Shown in pieces: positions 1-7,868 of a stretch of 17,659 bases of DNA (position 1 is the first letter of the stretch; each line of letters starts with the position of its first letter). The stretch lies in assembly GCF_025766255.1 (NCBI RefSeq), contig NW_026516929.1, positions 1 through 17,659 on the forward strand. The letters run 5' to 3'. Origin of the DNA: Zychaea mexicana. Its lineage: Eukaryota; Mucoromycota; Mucoromycetes; Mucorales; Lichtheimiaceae. Below the pieces are notes generated by a model. It was not told the origin of the DNA. It searched no databases and was given only the letters and a program-made list of their open reading frames with translations. The translations under genes and the position numbers were made by a program.

Positions 1-606
1 CTTTGGTGTATATATATAGGATACACTATGAGTGTACGTGTAGCGTTTCTGGCTGTTGCTCGTCGACATGACATGGCAGAGACACCAAACCACCAGCATC
101 ACGTTCGTCTGCTCGTCCTTATTCTGGCACACTAAGCGGTTCGTTATTTGGAGTACTGGATGGCGAGATATCGTCGTGCGGTGATCGCTCCTTTTTTAGC
201 TGACTTTGGTGTGTATATATGTGATCCGCAATAAAAGGTGCACGTGTAGCGTCCCTGGCTGTTGCTCGTCGACATGATATGGTAGAGACGCCAGACCACC
301 AGCGTCACGTCCGTCTGCGCGTCCTGATTCTGGCACACTAAGCGGTTCGTTATTTGGAGTACTGGATGGTGAGATATGGCCGTGCCGAAATCGCTCCTTT
401 TTTTGGCTGACTTTGGTGTATATATATAGGATACACTATAAGTGTACGTGTAGCGTTTCTGGCTGTTGCTCGTCGACATGGTATGGTAGAGACACCAAAC
501 CACAAGCGGCACGTTCGTCAGCTCGTCCTGATTCTGGCACACTAAGCGGTTCGTTATTTGGAGTACTGGATAGTGAGATATCGTCGTGCGGGAATTGCTG
601 CCTTTT
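1..606. repeat. Tandem array of three ~205-bp units
   Basis: Three head-to-tail copies begin at 1, 204 and 411, each opening with CTTTGGTGTATATA-like sequence and closing with a GATATCGTCGTGCGG-like stretch followed by a T-rich run. The periods are 203 and 207 bp and the copies differ by scattered substitutions. The array starts at the window edge, so more copies may lie upstream. The third copy decays after about 600. Long open frames on both strands here follow from the repetition; they match no family I recognise and I do not call them genes. Confidence 0.9.
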
Positions 607-658
607 TGTTTTGCCAGTTTACCTGATAAATAAAAAGAATAGACACGTACCGCCATGG

Positions 659-1316
659 CTGATGCTACTTGAACAAAAGCTAATGCAACATACTTGACGT
701 TGTCATTTCATTATACGCGCCCTCGTTTAACGTAAAGAAAAAAGTGGCGTGTGTTGTATAGACTCGTGCAAGTTTTGCTGCTTTGATGTTGTAGTGGTGC
801 CGCAGTGCATGCAAGTCATTTGCGATTGTAATTAACTTTGACCGTTATTATTATGGCGTGCCGTAGCTTCCGTTTGTTGTAACAGTTGTTGCTGTAGTGC
901 TGCTATTGCTACTGGAGTACGTTGCTGTCCTCGTCAAATGGCTAAAAGTTTCAGCAATTGCTACTAGTAAAAGAGAGTAAACCATTCGCCATCCCAATGC
1001 CACTGCTCCTCTAGCAATTAACATCCCAGAAACTAAATACCTTTTTTTGCAACCGCTCTTGCTTTAATATGTATAGTATAAAAAGCGGTAGTAAACGAGT
1101 GTGTTGAAGAGTAAAAAAAAAATAAGTAATAAAAGAAGTGGAGCTAGCTCTCCTGCTATTTTGCTGTCTTCCTCACCACTTTCTCTTAATTTGATTGGCT
1201 AAATCCCGGGGTCAGGCCGGGGTCATCCGTCGCCACTTGAATTGAAATGTCGGGGTCATCGGGGTCACTCATTTTCGCTGTGGCGACTTCGTCGCCACAC
1301 CGAAAATGATTCTAGG
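659..1316 (+). mobile_element. Modular repeat element, type 1 body, copy 1, with hairpin end
   Basis: The body from 659 to about 1200 is repeated with many substitutions and small indels at 2689-3230. Near its 3' end it has a T-run, an AC-rich stretch and an A-run ending in AAGTGGAGC, a layout also visible in the type 2 bodies. It ends in the terminal module at 1208-1316. I see no coding capacity. The class is uncertain: the asymmetric 3' hairpin end suggests a non-autonomous rolling-circle (Helitron-like) element, but no 5' end is proven. Confidence 0.6.
1208..1316 (+). repeat. Terminal iteron-hairpin module h1 (GGGGTCA subfamily)
   Basis: Four direct repeats of GGGGTCA start at 1208, 1219, 1252 and 1261. 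A palindrome follows at 1270-1308: arm CATTTTCGCTGTGGCGAC, loop TTC, and a second arm complementary except for one base pair. ATTCTAGG closes the module at 1309-1316. The sequence TCGCCACTTGAA lies between the second and third repeats and is shared with the other subfamily. Function is unknown. Iterons next to a hairpin resemble a protein-recognised transposon end or replication origin, but that is inference. Confidence 0.85.
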
Positions 1317-1788
1317 CCGTACAGAACGTTCACGAGCAAAAAGACGGCTAGCCTTTACCTCTTTTCTTTGTAGATTTACACCAGATTCAAACAGTAATCG
1401 TTGGAGCGAGTCCAATTCCTATAGAAACAAAATCCGTCAGCACAATTCTGCTCCATTTACTGAATAAAACACGGCCTCCCTCCCCAATGCCTAAATGTTC
1501 TTCAGCGAGGTCGCCATAAAATGTGTTACCTTTTTTTTTTGAAACCGTCTTCGCTATTACATTAAAAAAAGAATATAGTAAAGTATTTTTTTTGTGGTAA
1601 GGAAAAAGAAAAAAGTAGAACGCCCTTTGCTGTTCCCAAGTAGATTCGCCATTTTCCACCAATTACATTGCCCAAATCCCGTTGTCATTCCGTTGTCATC
1701 GGTCGCCACTTGAAATAAATTTCCGTTGTCATCGTTGTCATCATTTTCGCCGTGGCGACCAGGTCGCCACGCCGAAAATGATTCTAGG
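1317..1788 (+). mobile_element. Modular repeat element, type 2 body, copy 1
   Basis: This is homologous to 4353-4819 and 5745-6212, with a few percent difference by eye. Here it begins directly after the h1 ATTCTAGG, at the CCG of an internal AGGCCG site. In the other two copies that site is preceded by CGCACAAGG and the type 3 body, so this copy lacks the upstream part. It carries T- and A-rich tracts and ends in the GTTGTCA-type terminal module. No gene is supported. Confidence 0.75.
1681..1788 (+). repeat. Terminal iteron-hairpin module h2 (GTTGTCA subfamily)
   Basis: GTTGTCA repeats start at 1681, 1692, 1725 and 1734, giving the same 11/33/9 spacing as h1. The palindrome at 1742-1780 has arm CATTTTCGCCGTGGCGAC, loop CAG, and one mismatched pair at the same position as in h1. 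ATTCTAGG lies at 1781-1788. Confidence 0.88.
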
Positions 1789-2224
1789 GCCGTTCAAAGG
1801 TGTTGAAAAAAAAGTGCGAGATGCGTAATATTCGAGTGTTGAGAATAAAGAAAGCGTATAGGACAAGTGTTGCTCGAGTGATGACTGAAAGGAACGTGAG
1901 ATGCGGCAAAGCTGAATTCAATGGAGCGTGTGTGCGTTGGCAATTGAGCAGGTCGAATGTTGCAATGGCGGCAAGCAGTACGTAATAAAAAAAACAAGTA
2001 GAGGAAAAAGAAGTGAAGGAGCGAAAGAGATGCAGAAGCTGCCTTTCGTAAAAAAAATTTTTTTGTGGAGCGGGCTTTGCCAAACACGGCGCTCATGACC
2101 GAAGATGCTATCCCCTTTTCGCCTTGCCTTGCCGTTTTCCCATGTACCTTCTGCCTCCCGCTTGCTATCGTTTTTTTTTCCATCTGAGCTTGTCATCAAT
2201 ACTTCTTTGCTAATCCCTTTTTAG

Positions 2225-2580
2225 AAAATTTTAGTCATCGCTGGTCATCGCTGGTCATCGCCTCTGGTCATTGTACACGCTTTTGGAAATTTTTGGTCAT
2301 CGCCTCTGGTCATCGCCTCTGGTCATCGCCTTCCCTTTTTTACTCCGCTGGTCATCGCCTCTGGTCATCGCCTCCCCCTTTCTGTCACCGCTGGTCATCG
2401 CCCCTGGTCATCGCCTCCCCCTTTTTTTTCTCCGCTGGTCATCGCCTCTGGTCATCGCCTCTCCCTTTCGGTCACTACTGGTCATCGCCTTCCCCCCATT
2501 CTTGCAAATGCTCCCCCCACCACTGTTCCTTTTGGGAAAAATCTGGTCATTGACCAAATAAAGTTTTGGTCATTGTTTGG
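2225..2580 (+). repeat. TGGTCATCGCC minisatellite
   Basis: About seventeen copies of a TGGTCAT(C/T)G core occur, usually in pairs joined by CCTC and separated by pyrimidine-rich spacers such as TCCCCCTTT. The copies are not in a strict period. The core shares TCATC with the iterons of the terminal modules, so this may be a third, expanded iteron type. Confidence 0.85.
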
Positions 2581-2633
2581 TCACTGTCATTTCACTTTTC
2601 CCTGCTTAAACGTGTCCGACATAGGTTTATCGG

Positions 2634-2687
2634 GGTCACTCATTTTCGCTGTGGCGACTTCGTCGCCACACCGAAAATGATTCTAGG
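2634..2687 (+). repeat. Terminal module h3, one GGGGTCA iteron and hairpin
   Basis: A single GGGGTCA at 2632-2638 precedes the palindrome at 2641-2679, which has the TTC loop and is identical to h1. ATTCTAGG lies at 2680-2687. The other three iterons expected from h1 are missing, as if the end was joined to body C just upstream. Confidence 0.8.
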
Positions 2688-3391
2688 GCTGATGCTCCTT
2701 GAAGAAAGCTAATCGCATATATTCGACGTTGTCCTTTCTTTATTCGCATGCTCGTATAGCGTATACAAAAAAAGCGGCCTGTACTGTATAGACTGGTGCA
2801 AGTTTTGCTGTCTGTGTGCTGTGGTCATACTTCAATGTGGCACGTCGTTCGTATGGTAATTAACTTTGACTGTTGTCGTGAGATGCAGTAACTTCCGTTT
2901 GTTGTAACGTTTGTTGCTGTAGTGCTGCTGTTGCTACTGGAGTACGTTGCTGTCCTCGTCAAGTGGCTAATAGTTTCAGCAATTGCTACTAGTAAAAGAG
3001 ATTAAACCATTCGCCATCCCAATGCCACAGCTCTTCCAGCATATAAACATCCCTTAAGCTAGATACCTTTTTTTGCAAGCGCCCTTGCTTCAATATGTAT
3101 AGAATAAAAAGCGGCAGTAAACGAGTGTGCTGAAGAGTAAAAAAAATAAATGATAAAAGAAGTGGAGCTGGCTCCCCTGCTATTTTTCTGTCTTGCTCAC
3201 CACTTTCCACCAATTACATTGGCCGAATCCCGTTGTCATTCCGTTGTCATCGGTCGCCACTTTAAAAATCCCGTTGTCATTCCGTTGTCATCGGTCGCCA
3301 CATCAAAAATCCCGTTGTCATTCCGTTGTCATCAGTCGCCACTTCAAAAATCCCGTTGTCATTCCGTTGTCATCGATCGCCACTTGAAAAA
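2688..3391 (+). mobile_element. Modular repeat element, type 1 body, copy 2, no hairpin
   Basis: The sequence from 2689 matches 659 onward (CTGATGCT, then recognisably the same body to about 3215), but the terminal part differs from copy 1. It carries GTTGTCA iterons rather than GGGGTCA, amplified into a 41-bp minisatellite, and no palindrome or CTAGG follows. This copy is therefore 3'-truncated or recombined. The T-run, A-run and AAGTGGAGC landmarks are kept. Confidence 0.65.
3228..3391 (+). repeat. 41-bp minisatellite of GTTGTCA iteron pairs (4 copies)
   Basis: Iteron pairs start at 3232/3243, 3273/3284, 3314/3325 and 3355/3366, an exact 41-bp period with 11 bp inside each pair. Every unit includes the TCGCCACTT segment and a short A-run. 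The unit equals the upstream half of the terminal module (first iteron pair plus spacer) repeated four times. Confidence 0.92.
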
Positions 3392-3624
3392 GTTTGTGGA
3401 AATCACACTGTTTTTGCCCAATAAAAAACGCCAATGGCGCCGGAAGCACCATTTCTCCGAGCACTCCTGCTGAACATACACAGCTCAAGTAGATATAACG
3501 CAACAGATGACAAGTTTATTTTTGCGGCAGTATGGTGTCCATGATTATTGTGGTGGTGATGATGACATGATGACGGGGATGGGGATGACGATAGTAGTAA
3601 AAAGACAGAGAATAACAGTAGAGG
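3392..3624. other. Low-complexity linker before the type 3 block
   Basis: I see no gene here. The stretch after about 3535 is rich in GATGATGACGGGGATGG-like purine sequence. It ends in AGTAGAGG, directly before the first type 3 copy. The duplicated second copy does not include this part, so 3624/3625 marks the left limit of the duplicated unit. Confidence 0.6.
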
Positions 3625-4352
3625 ATCGCAAAAAACGTCGTTCTTTTTGGTGGGTGCTAATTTATTTCTTTTGTTGCCTGGTGTATAATAGAATCGCATA
3701 TCCATCCCTGTTCCTGTCCCTACTCCTTCAAAAACCATCGCAGAGACATGCTACAACAAATGTCGTGTTCGACAGACGCTGCTCGTTCTATTGGTGGTCG
3801 TTGTGTACAATTCGAATCCATGGTTCGTGAGACCGTCGTCGTCTTCGTGGTTGTTACTTTTATTTTTGCCAGTAGGGTGTAATACAATCGCATATCCACC
3901 GACCGTTCCTGCTGTTACTCCTTCAAAAACCATCGCAGAGATATGCAACAACAATCGTCGTGTTCAGGAAAAGTTGCGCGTTCGATTAGTGGTCGTTGTG
4001 TACAATTCGAATCAGTGGATCGTGAGACCGTTGTCGCTTGTGTGGTGGTTACTTTTATTTTTGCCAGTAGGGTGTAATACAATCGCATATCCACCGACTG
4101 TTCCTGCTGTCACTCCTTCAAAAACAATCGCAGAGACATGCCACTACGACCGTCGTGTTCGGAAGAAGCTGCTCGTTCGACTGGTTGTCGTTGTATGCTA
4201 TTTGAATCAGTGGATCGTGAGACCGTCGTCGCTTTGTGTGGTTATTGCTGTTATTTTTGTTGTTGTATATGAAATAGCACCGCCATTCTCCATCGTGGCT
4301 ATACAATGTACAGGAAATCATTAACACAAGAAACAAAAGTACACGCACAAGG
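3625..4352 (+). repeat. Type 3 body, copy 1, with three 194-195 bp tandem units
   Basis: Tandem units begin at 3695, 3889 and 4084 with CGCATATCCA and include CAATTCGAATCAGTGGATCG and TTTTATTTTTGCCAGTAG-like segments. The unit length is close to 65 codons, so a frame rich in Val and Leu stays open through part of the array. I see no domain in it and treat it as a by-product of the repeat. The region leads directly into a type 2 body. Confidence 0.88.
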
Positions 4353-4819
4353 CCGCACAGAACGTTCACGAGCAAAAAGACGGCTAGCCTTTACCTCTTT
4401 TCTTTGTAGATTTACACCAGATTCAAACAGTAATCGTTGGAGCGAGTCCAATTCCTATAGAAACAAAATCCGTCAGCACAATTCTGCTCCATTTACTGAA
4501 TAAAACACGGCCTCCCTCCCCAATGCCTAAATGTTCTTCAGCGAGGTCGTCATAAGATGTGTTACCTTTTTTTTTGAAACCGTCTTCGCTTTTACATTAA
4601 AAAAAAGAGTACAGTAAAGTATTTTTTGTGGTAGAGAAAAAAAAAGTGGAGCGCCCTTTGCTGTTCCCCAGTAGATTCGCCATTTTCCACCAATTACATT
4701 GCCCAAATCCCGTTGTCATTCCGTTGTCATCGGTCGCCACTTGAAATAAATTTCCGTTGTCATCGTTGTCATCATTTTCGCCGTGGCGACCAGGTCGCCA
4801 CGCCGAAAATGATTCTAGG
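4353..4819 (+). mobile_element. Type 2 body, copy 2, with terminal module h4
   Basis: This closely matches 1317-1788. GTTGTCA iterons start at 4712, 4723, 4756 and 4765. The palindrome is at 4773-4811 (CAG loop) and ATTCTAGG at 4812-4819. Unlike copy 1 it continues upstream without a break into type 3 sequence, so type 3 plus type 2 is probably the longer form of this element. Confidence 0.85.
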
Positions 4820-5744
4820 ATCGCTAAAAACGTCGTTCTTTTTGGCGGGTGCTAATTTATTTCTTTTGTTGCCTGGTCTATAATAGAATCGCATATCCAT
4901 CCCCGTTCCTGTCCCTACTCCTTCCAGAATCATCGCAGAGACATGCAACAACAATCGTCGTGTTCAGAAGAAAATGCGCGTTCGATTGGTGGTTGTTGTG
5001 TACAATTCGAATCAGTGGATCGTGAGACCGTCGTCGGTTTGCGTGGTTGTTACTTTTATTTTTGCCAGTAGAGTGTAATACAATCGCATATCCACCGACC
5101 GTTCCTGCTGTTACTCCTTTAAAAACAATCGCAGAGACATGCCACTACGACCGTCGTGTTCGGAAGAAGCTGCTCGTTCGACTGGTTGTCGTTGTATGCG
5201 ATTTGAATTAGTGGATCGTGAGACCGTCGTCGTCTTCGTGGTTGTTACTTTTATTTTTGCCAGTAGAGTGTAATACAATCACATATCCACCGACCGTTCC
5301 TGCTGTTACTCCTTCAAAAACCATCGCAGAGATATGCAACAACAATCGTCGTGTTCAGGAAAAGTTGCGCGTTCGATTAGTGGTCGTTGTGTACAATTCG
5401 AATCAGTGGATCGTGAGACCGTTGTCGCTTTGTGTGGTGGTTACTTTTATTTTAGCCAGTAGAGTGTAATACAATTGCATATCCACCGACTGTTCCTGCT
5501 GTCACTCCTTTAAAAACAATCGCAGAGACATGCCACTACGACCGTCGTGTTCGGAAGAAGCTGCTCGTTCGACTGGTTGTCGTTGTATGCGATTTGAATT
5601 AGTGGATCGTGAGACCGTCGTCGCTTTGTGTGGTTATTGCTGTTATTTCTGTTGTTGTATATGAAATAGCACCGCCATTCTCCACCGTGGCTATACAATG
5701 TACAGGAAATCATTAACACAAGAAACAAAAAAACACGCACAAGG
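4820..5744 (+). repeat. Type 3 body, copy 2, with four 194-196 bp tandem units
   Basis: It starts with ATCGC right after the h4 CTAGG and aligns with 3625. Tandem units start at 4890, 5084, 5280 and 5476, one more than in copy 1. The second unit carries variants of copy 1's third unit, so the array has expanded or exchanged units since the duplication. No gene is supported. Confidence 0.9.
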
Positions 5745-6212
5745 CCGTACAGAACGTTCACGAGCAAAAAGACGGCTAGCCTTTACCTCTTTTCCTTGTA
5801 GATTTACACCAGATTCAAACAGTAATCGTTGGAGCGAGTCCAATTCCTATAGAAACAAAATCCGTCAACACAATTCTGCTCCATTTACTAATTAAAACAC
5901 GGCCTCCCTCCCCAATGCCTAAATGTTCTTCAGCGAGGTCGTCATAAGATGTGTTACCTTTTTTTTTGAAACCGTCTTCGCTTTTACATTAAAAAAAAGA
6001 GTACAGTAAAGTATTTTTTGTGGCAGAGAAAAATAAAAGTGGAGCGCCCTTTGCTGTTCCCCAGTAGATTCGCCATTTTCCACCAATTACATTGCCCAAA
6101 TCCCGTTGTCATTCCGTTGTCATCGGTCGCCACTTGAAATAAATTTCCGTTGTCATCGTTGTCATCATTTTCGCCGTGGCGACCAGGTCGCCACGCCGAA
6201 AATGATTCTAGG
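5745..6212 (+). mobile_element. Type 2 body, copy 3, with terminal module h5
   Basis: This is nearly identical to 4353-4819. GTTGTCA iterons start at 6105, 6116, 6149 and 6158. The palindrome is at 6166-6204 (CAG loop) and ATTCTAGG at 6205-6212. After 6212 the sequence is unlike any other repeat in the window, so this is the right edge of the repeat mosaic. Confidence 0.88.
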
Positions 6213-6543
6213 TGCAAATGGTGGTCTGAGATTTGAAGTCTACCAAAAAAAATGTTTCACAATCTTCCGTAATTAATTTTTAGGAAACAAATACTAAATA
6301 TAAAGGCAAATATTTGAATATAAGAGAAGCTTGTACCCCAATCTGTTTTATCAACTTCACGTTATACACCATAGAATCCAGTCGCGCTACTAACAACTAC
6401 GAGCAAGACAATGAGAGCAATCTCATAAGAAACTTTAGCAATGTCAGCCTGACTGAAACAGCTGCTATCAGTATGTATATTGTTTCATCAGTTGATTTAT
6501 TTTAACATTATGCACTTCATATTTGACTCAATGCATCGATGTT
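6213..6543. other. Upstream region of transposase 1, possible lost first exon
   Basis: No certain gene. A frame open from about 6314 to 6470 reads into a possible donor (TATCA then GTATGT at 6470) and contains residues RNFSNVSLTETAA. These vaguely recall NELSVSETHSD in the exon upstream of the second transposase. It lacks an ATG in frame. A T-rich TTTTAAC branch-like site lies at 6500-6507 and the next AG is at 6558-6559. It may be a degraded 5' exon. Confidence 0.3.
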
Positions 6544-7868
6544 ATGGTAAATCATAAAGATGACGATGCTTACCATGACCAAGGTGCAAACACTATGGGT
6601 GAAAATGAGGATGGTATGTTTAGATTTTAAATTACTTGCATCTTTTAATATAAATCTGAATGGCGTTAACTTGAGGTACCTATACGTTTCTGTGGAAGAC
6701 ATCGACATGGACACCCGCTCAAACCAGACCAAGGATGTCCAGCCAAGTGGCAGTCGGAAGGCTACTTTCGTCAAAAGACGGAAGTATAACAAGATGACCG
6801 ATGCTCAGCTCCAACACTTGCTGTCTCTGTCTTTAGACAGGGGCATGTCATCCAAGAAACTGGGCACGCGTTTGAATGTGCCAGAAGGCAGCATACGCAC
6901 TATCACTGCGTGCTACAACAAGGGCCAGCTGCAATGCAAGCAAAGAGGCCGCAAGACTGTAACGGTCCTTACACAGGACCACTACAAGTACCTCCGAGCG
7001 CTTGTAGATGGCAACCCCGATGCCACGGTGTCCTACCTCGTCGATGCCATTAAGCGACACTTTGGCGACACAGGACCACTACAAGTACCTCCGAGCGCTT
7101 GTAGATGGCAACCCCGATGCCACGGTGTCCTACCTCGTCGATGCCATTAAGCGACACTTTGGCGACAAAGTGGCACCATGGACTTTGCTCAGGTACTTGC
7201 GCATTACTATGCAAAAGTCCAAATCGTTTCCAGAGGCAACTAGTGACAGCGGAACCGGGTCGGTTGGAGCAATTTGTGAGGAAATGTCGATTCGAGATGT
7301 AGACCCTTTGCGCAACTGCATCTTCATTGGTGAAGCGGCATTTTTCGTCCATGCAAGAAGGATGTACCCGATGAAAGAGAAGGAACAGGAGCGGATGATG
7401 ATGAATAACGGTGATCGCCTCCCCACCTTCTGCTTGCTTGCTGCTGTCTCAGCAAAGGGTCTCTTAGCCATAGAGAAACATATGACGGATGGCAAAACGA
7501 CCACTCAACACGTCGTCTCCTTCCTTGAGAAGGTCTTCGACTGGCTTGACGAAAAACGTCAGCTCAACCGCGTTCTGGTTTTCGATGCGGTTTCAGATGA
7601 CTTCAAGACCTTGATAACCACGAAGGTGATGGAGCGAAACCACCGCATGTTTTTTCTTACTTATTGTTCATCATCGATGAACCCAGTGGACGACATCTTT
7701 GACACTGCGCAAAGAGATTGCCCGCGTCAAGGTCTTGATGAGCTGGACGATTTGGATACTGCTTCGGAACGACTCAGTAACGTACTTCGTGGACTGTCAG
7801 CTGAAGATATAAAAGCGACTATCGGCTACACATACAGGACGTTGAGTGCAAACGAAGAAACCACTTAA
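6544..7868 (+). pseudogene. Tc1/mariner-type transposase 1 (decayed)
   Basis: Transposases of this superfamily (IS630/Tc1/mariner, DDE_3-like catalytic domain) cut and paste DNA using three acidic residues. The best model starts at ATG 6544 and removes an intron at 6614-6698 (GTATGT donor, GTTAAC branch), joining GENED to DIDMDTRSNQ. A helix-turn-helix region follows (KMTDAQLQHLLSLSLDRGMS to IRTITACYNKGQ). The 97-bp duplication at 6973-7166 then shifts the frame; counting one copy restores it to the stop at 7866-7868. In the catalytic domain the first Asp is Gly (IFIGEAAF, codon 7329). The second Asp is kept (VFDAV, codon 7584). The third position, 34 residues on, is Asp in NPVDD (codon 7689) instead of Glu. 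The PPYSP motif seen in transposase 2 is also lost. It is almost surely inactive; domestication before the frameshift cannot be excluded. Confidence 0.75.
6973..7166 (+). repeat. Perfect 97-bp tandem duplication inside transposase 1
   Basis: Positions 6973-7069 and 7070-7166 are identical by direct reading, both starting ACAGGACCACTACAAG and ending CTTTGGCGAC. As 97 is not a multiple of three, it breaks the reading frame. Full identity means it is recent or an assembly artefact. No AGGT lies inside the unit, so removal by a simple splice between equivalent sites in the two copies is unlikely. Confidence 0.95.

Larger units (their letters stand above)
1789..2687 (+). mobile_element. Modular repeat element, body C, with h3 hairpin end
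   Basis: The stretch from 1789 to about 2220 is found once in the window. Its part around 2040-2075 (an A/T run, then GTGGAGCG and CTTTGC) resembles the corresponding part of the type 2 bodies, so C is probably a diverged relative. A TGGTCATCGCC minisatellite and a terminal hairpin module follow. Open frames across 1784-2199 and 2271-2561 overlap on both strands, are low complexity and are not called genes. Confidence 0.5.

Noticed and set aside
144..697. Protein genes over the 205-bp tandem repeats
   Set aside because: Overlapping frames on both strands are explained by repetition, with no domain, promoter or splice pattern.
2041..2066. A-run/T-run palindrome
   Set aside because: A simple A-tract followed by a T-tract, common in AT-rich DNA.
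3228..3391. CRISPR-like array (41-bp period)
   Set aside because: The whole unit repeats, including the part that would be spacer; there are no unique spacers, and the surroundings are eukaryotic.
3791..4324. 177-codon Val/Leu-rich repetitive protein in type 3
   Set aside because: The 195-bp unit is 65 codons, which keeps a frame open by chance; the second type 3 copy does not preserve the same long frame.
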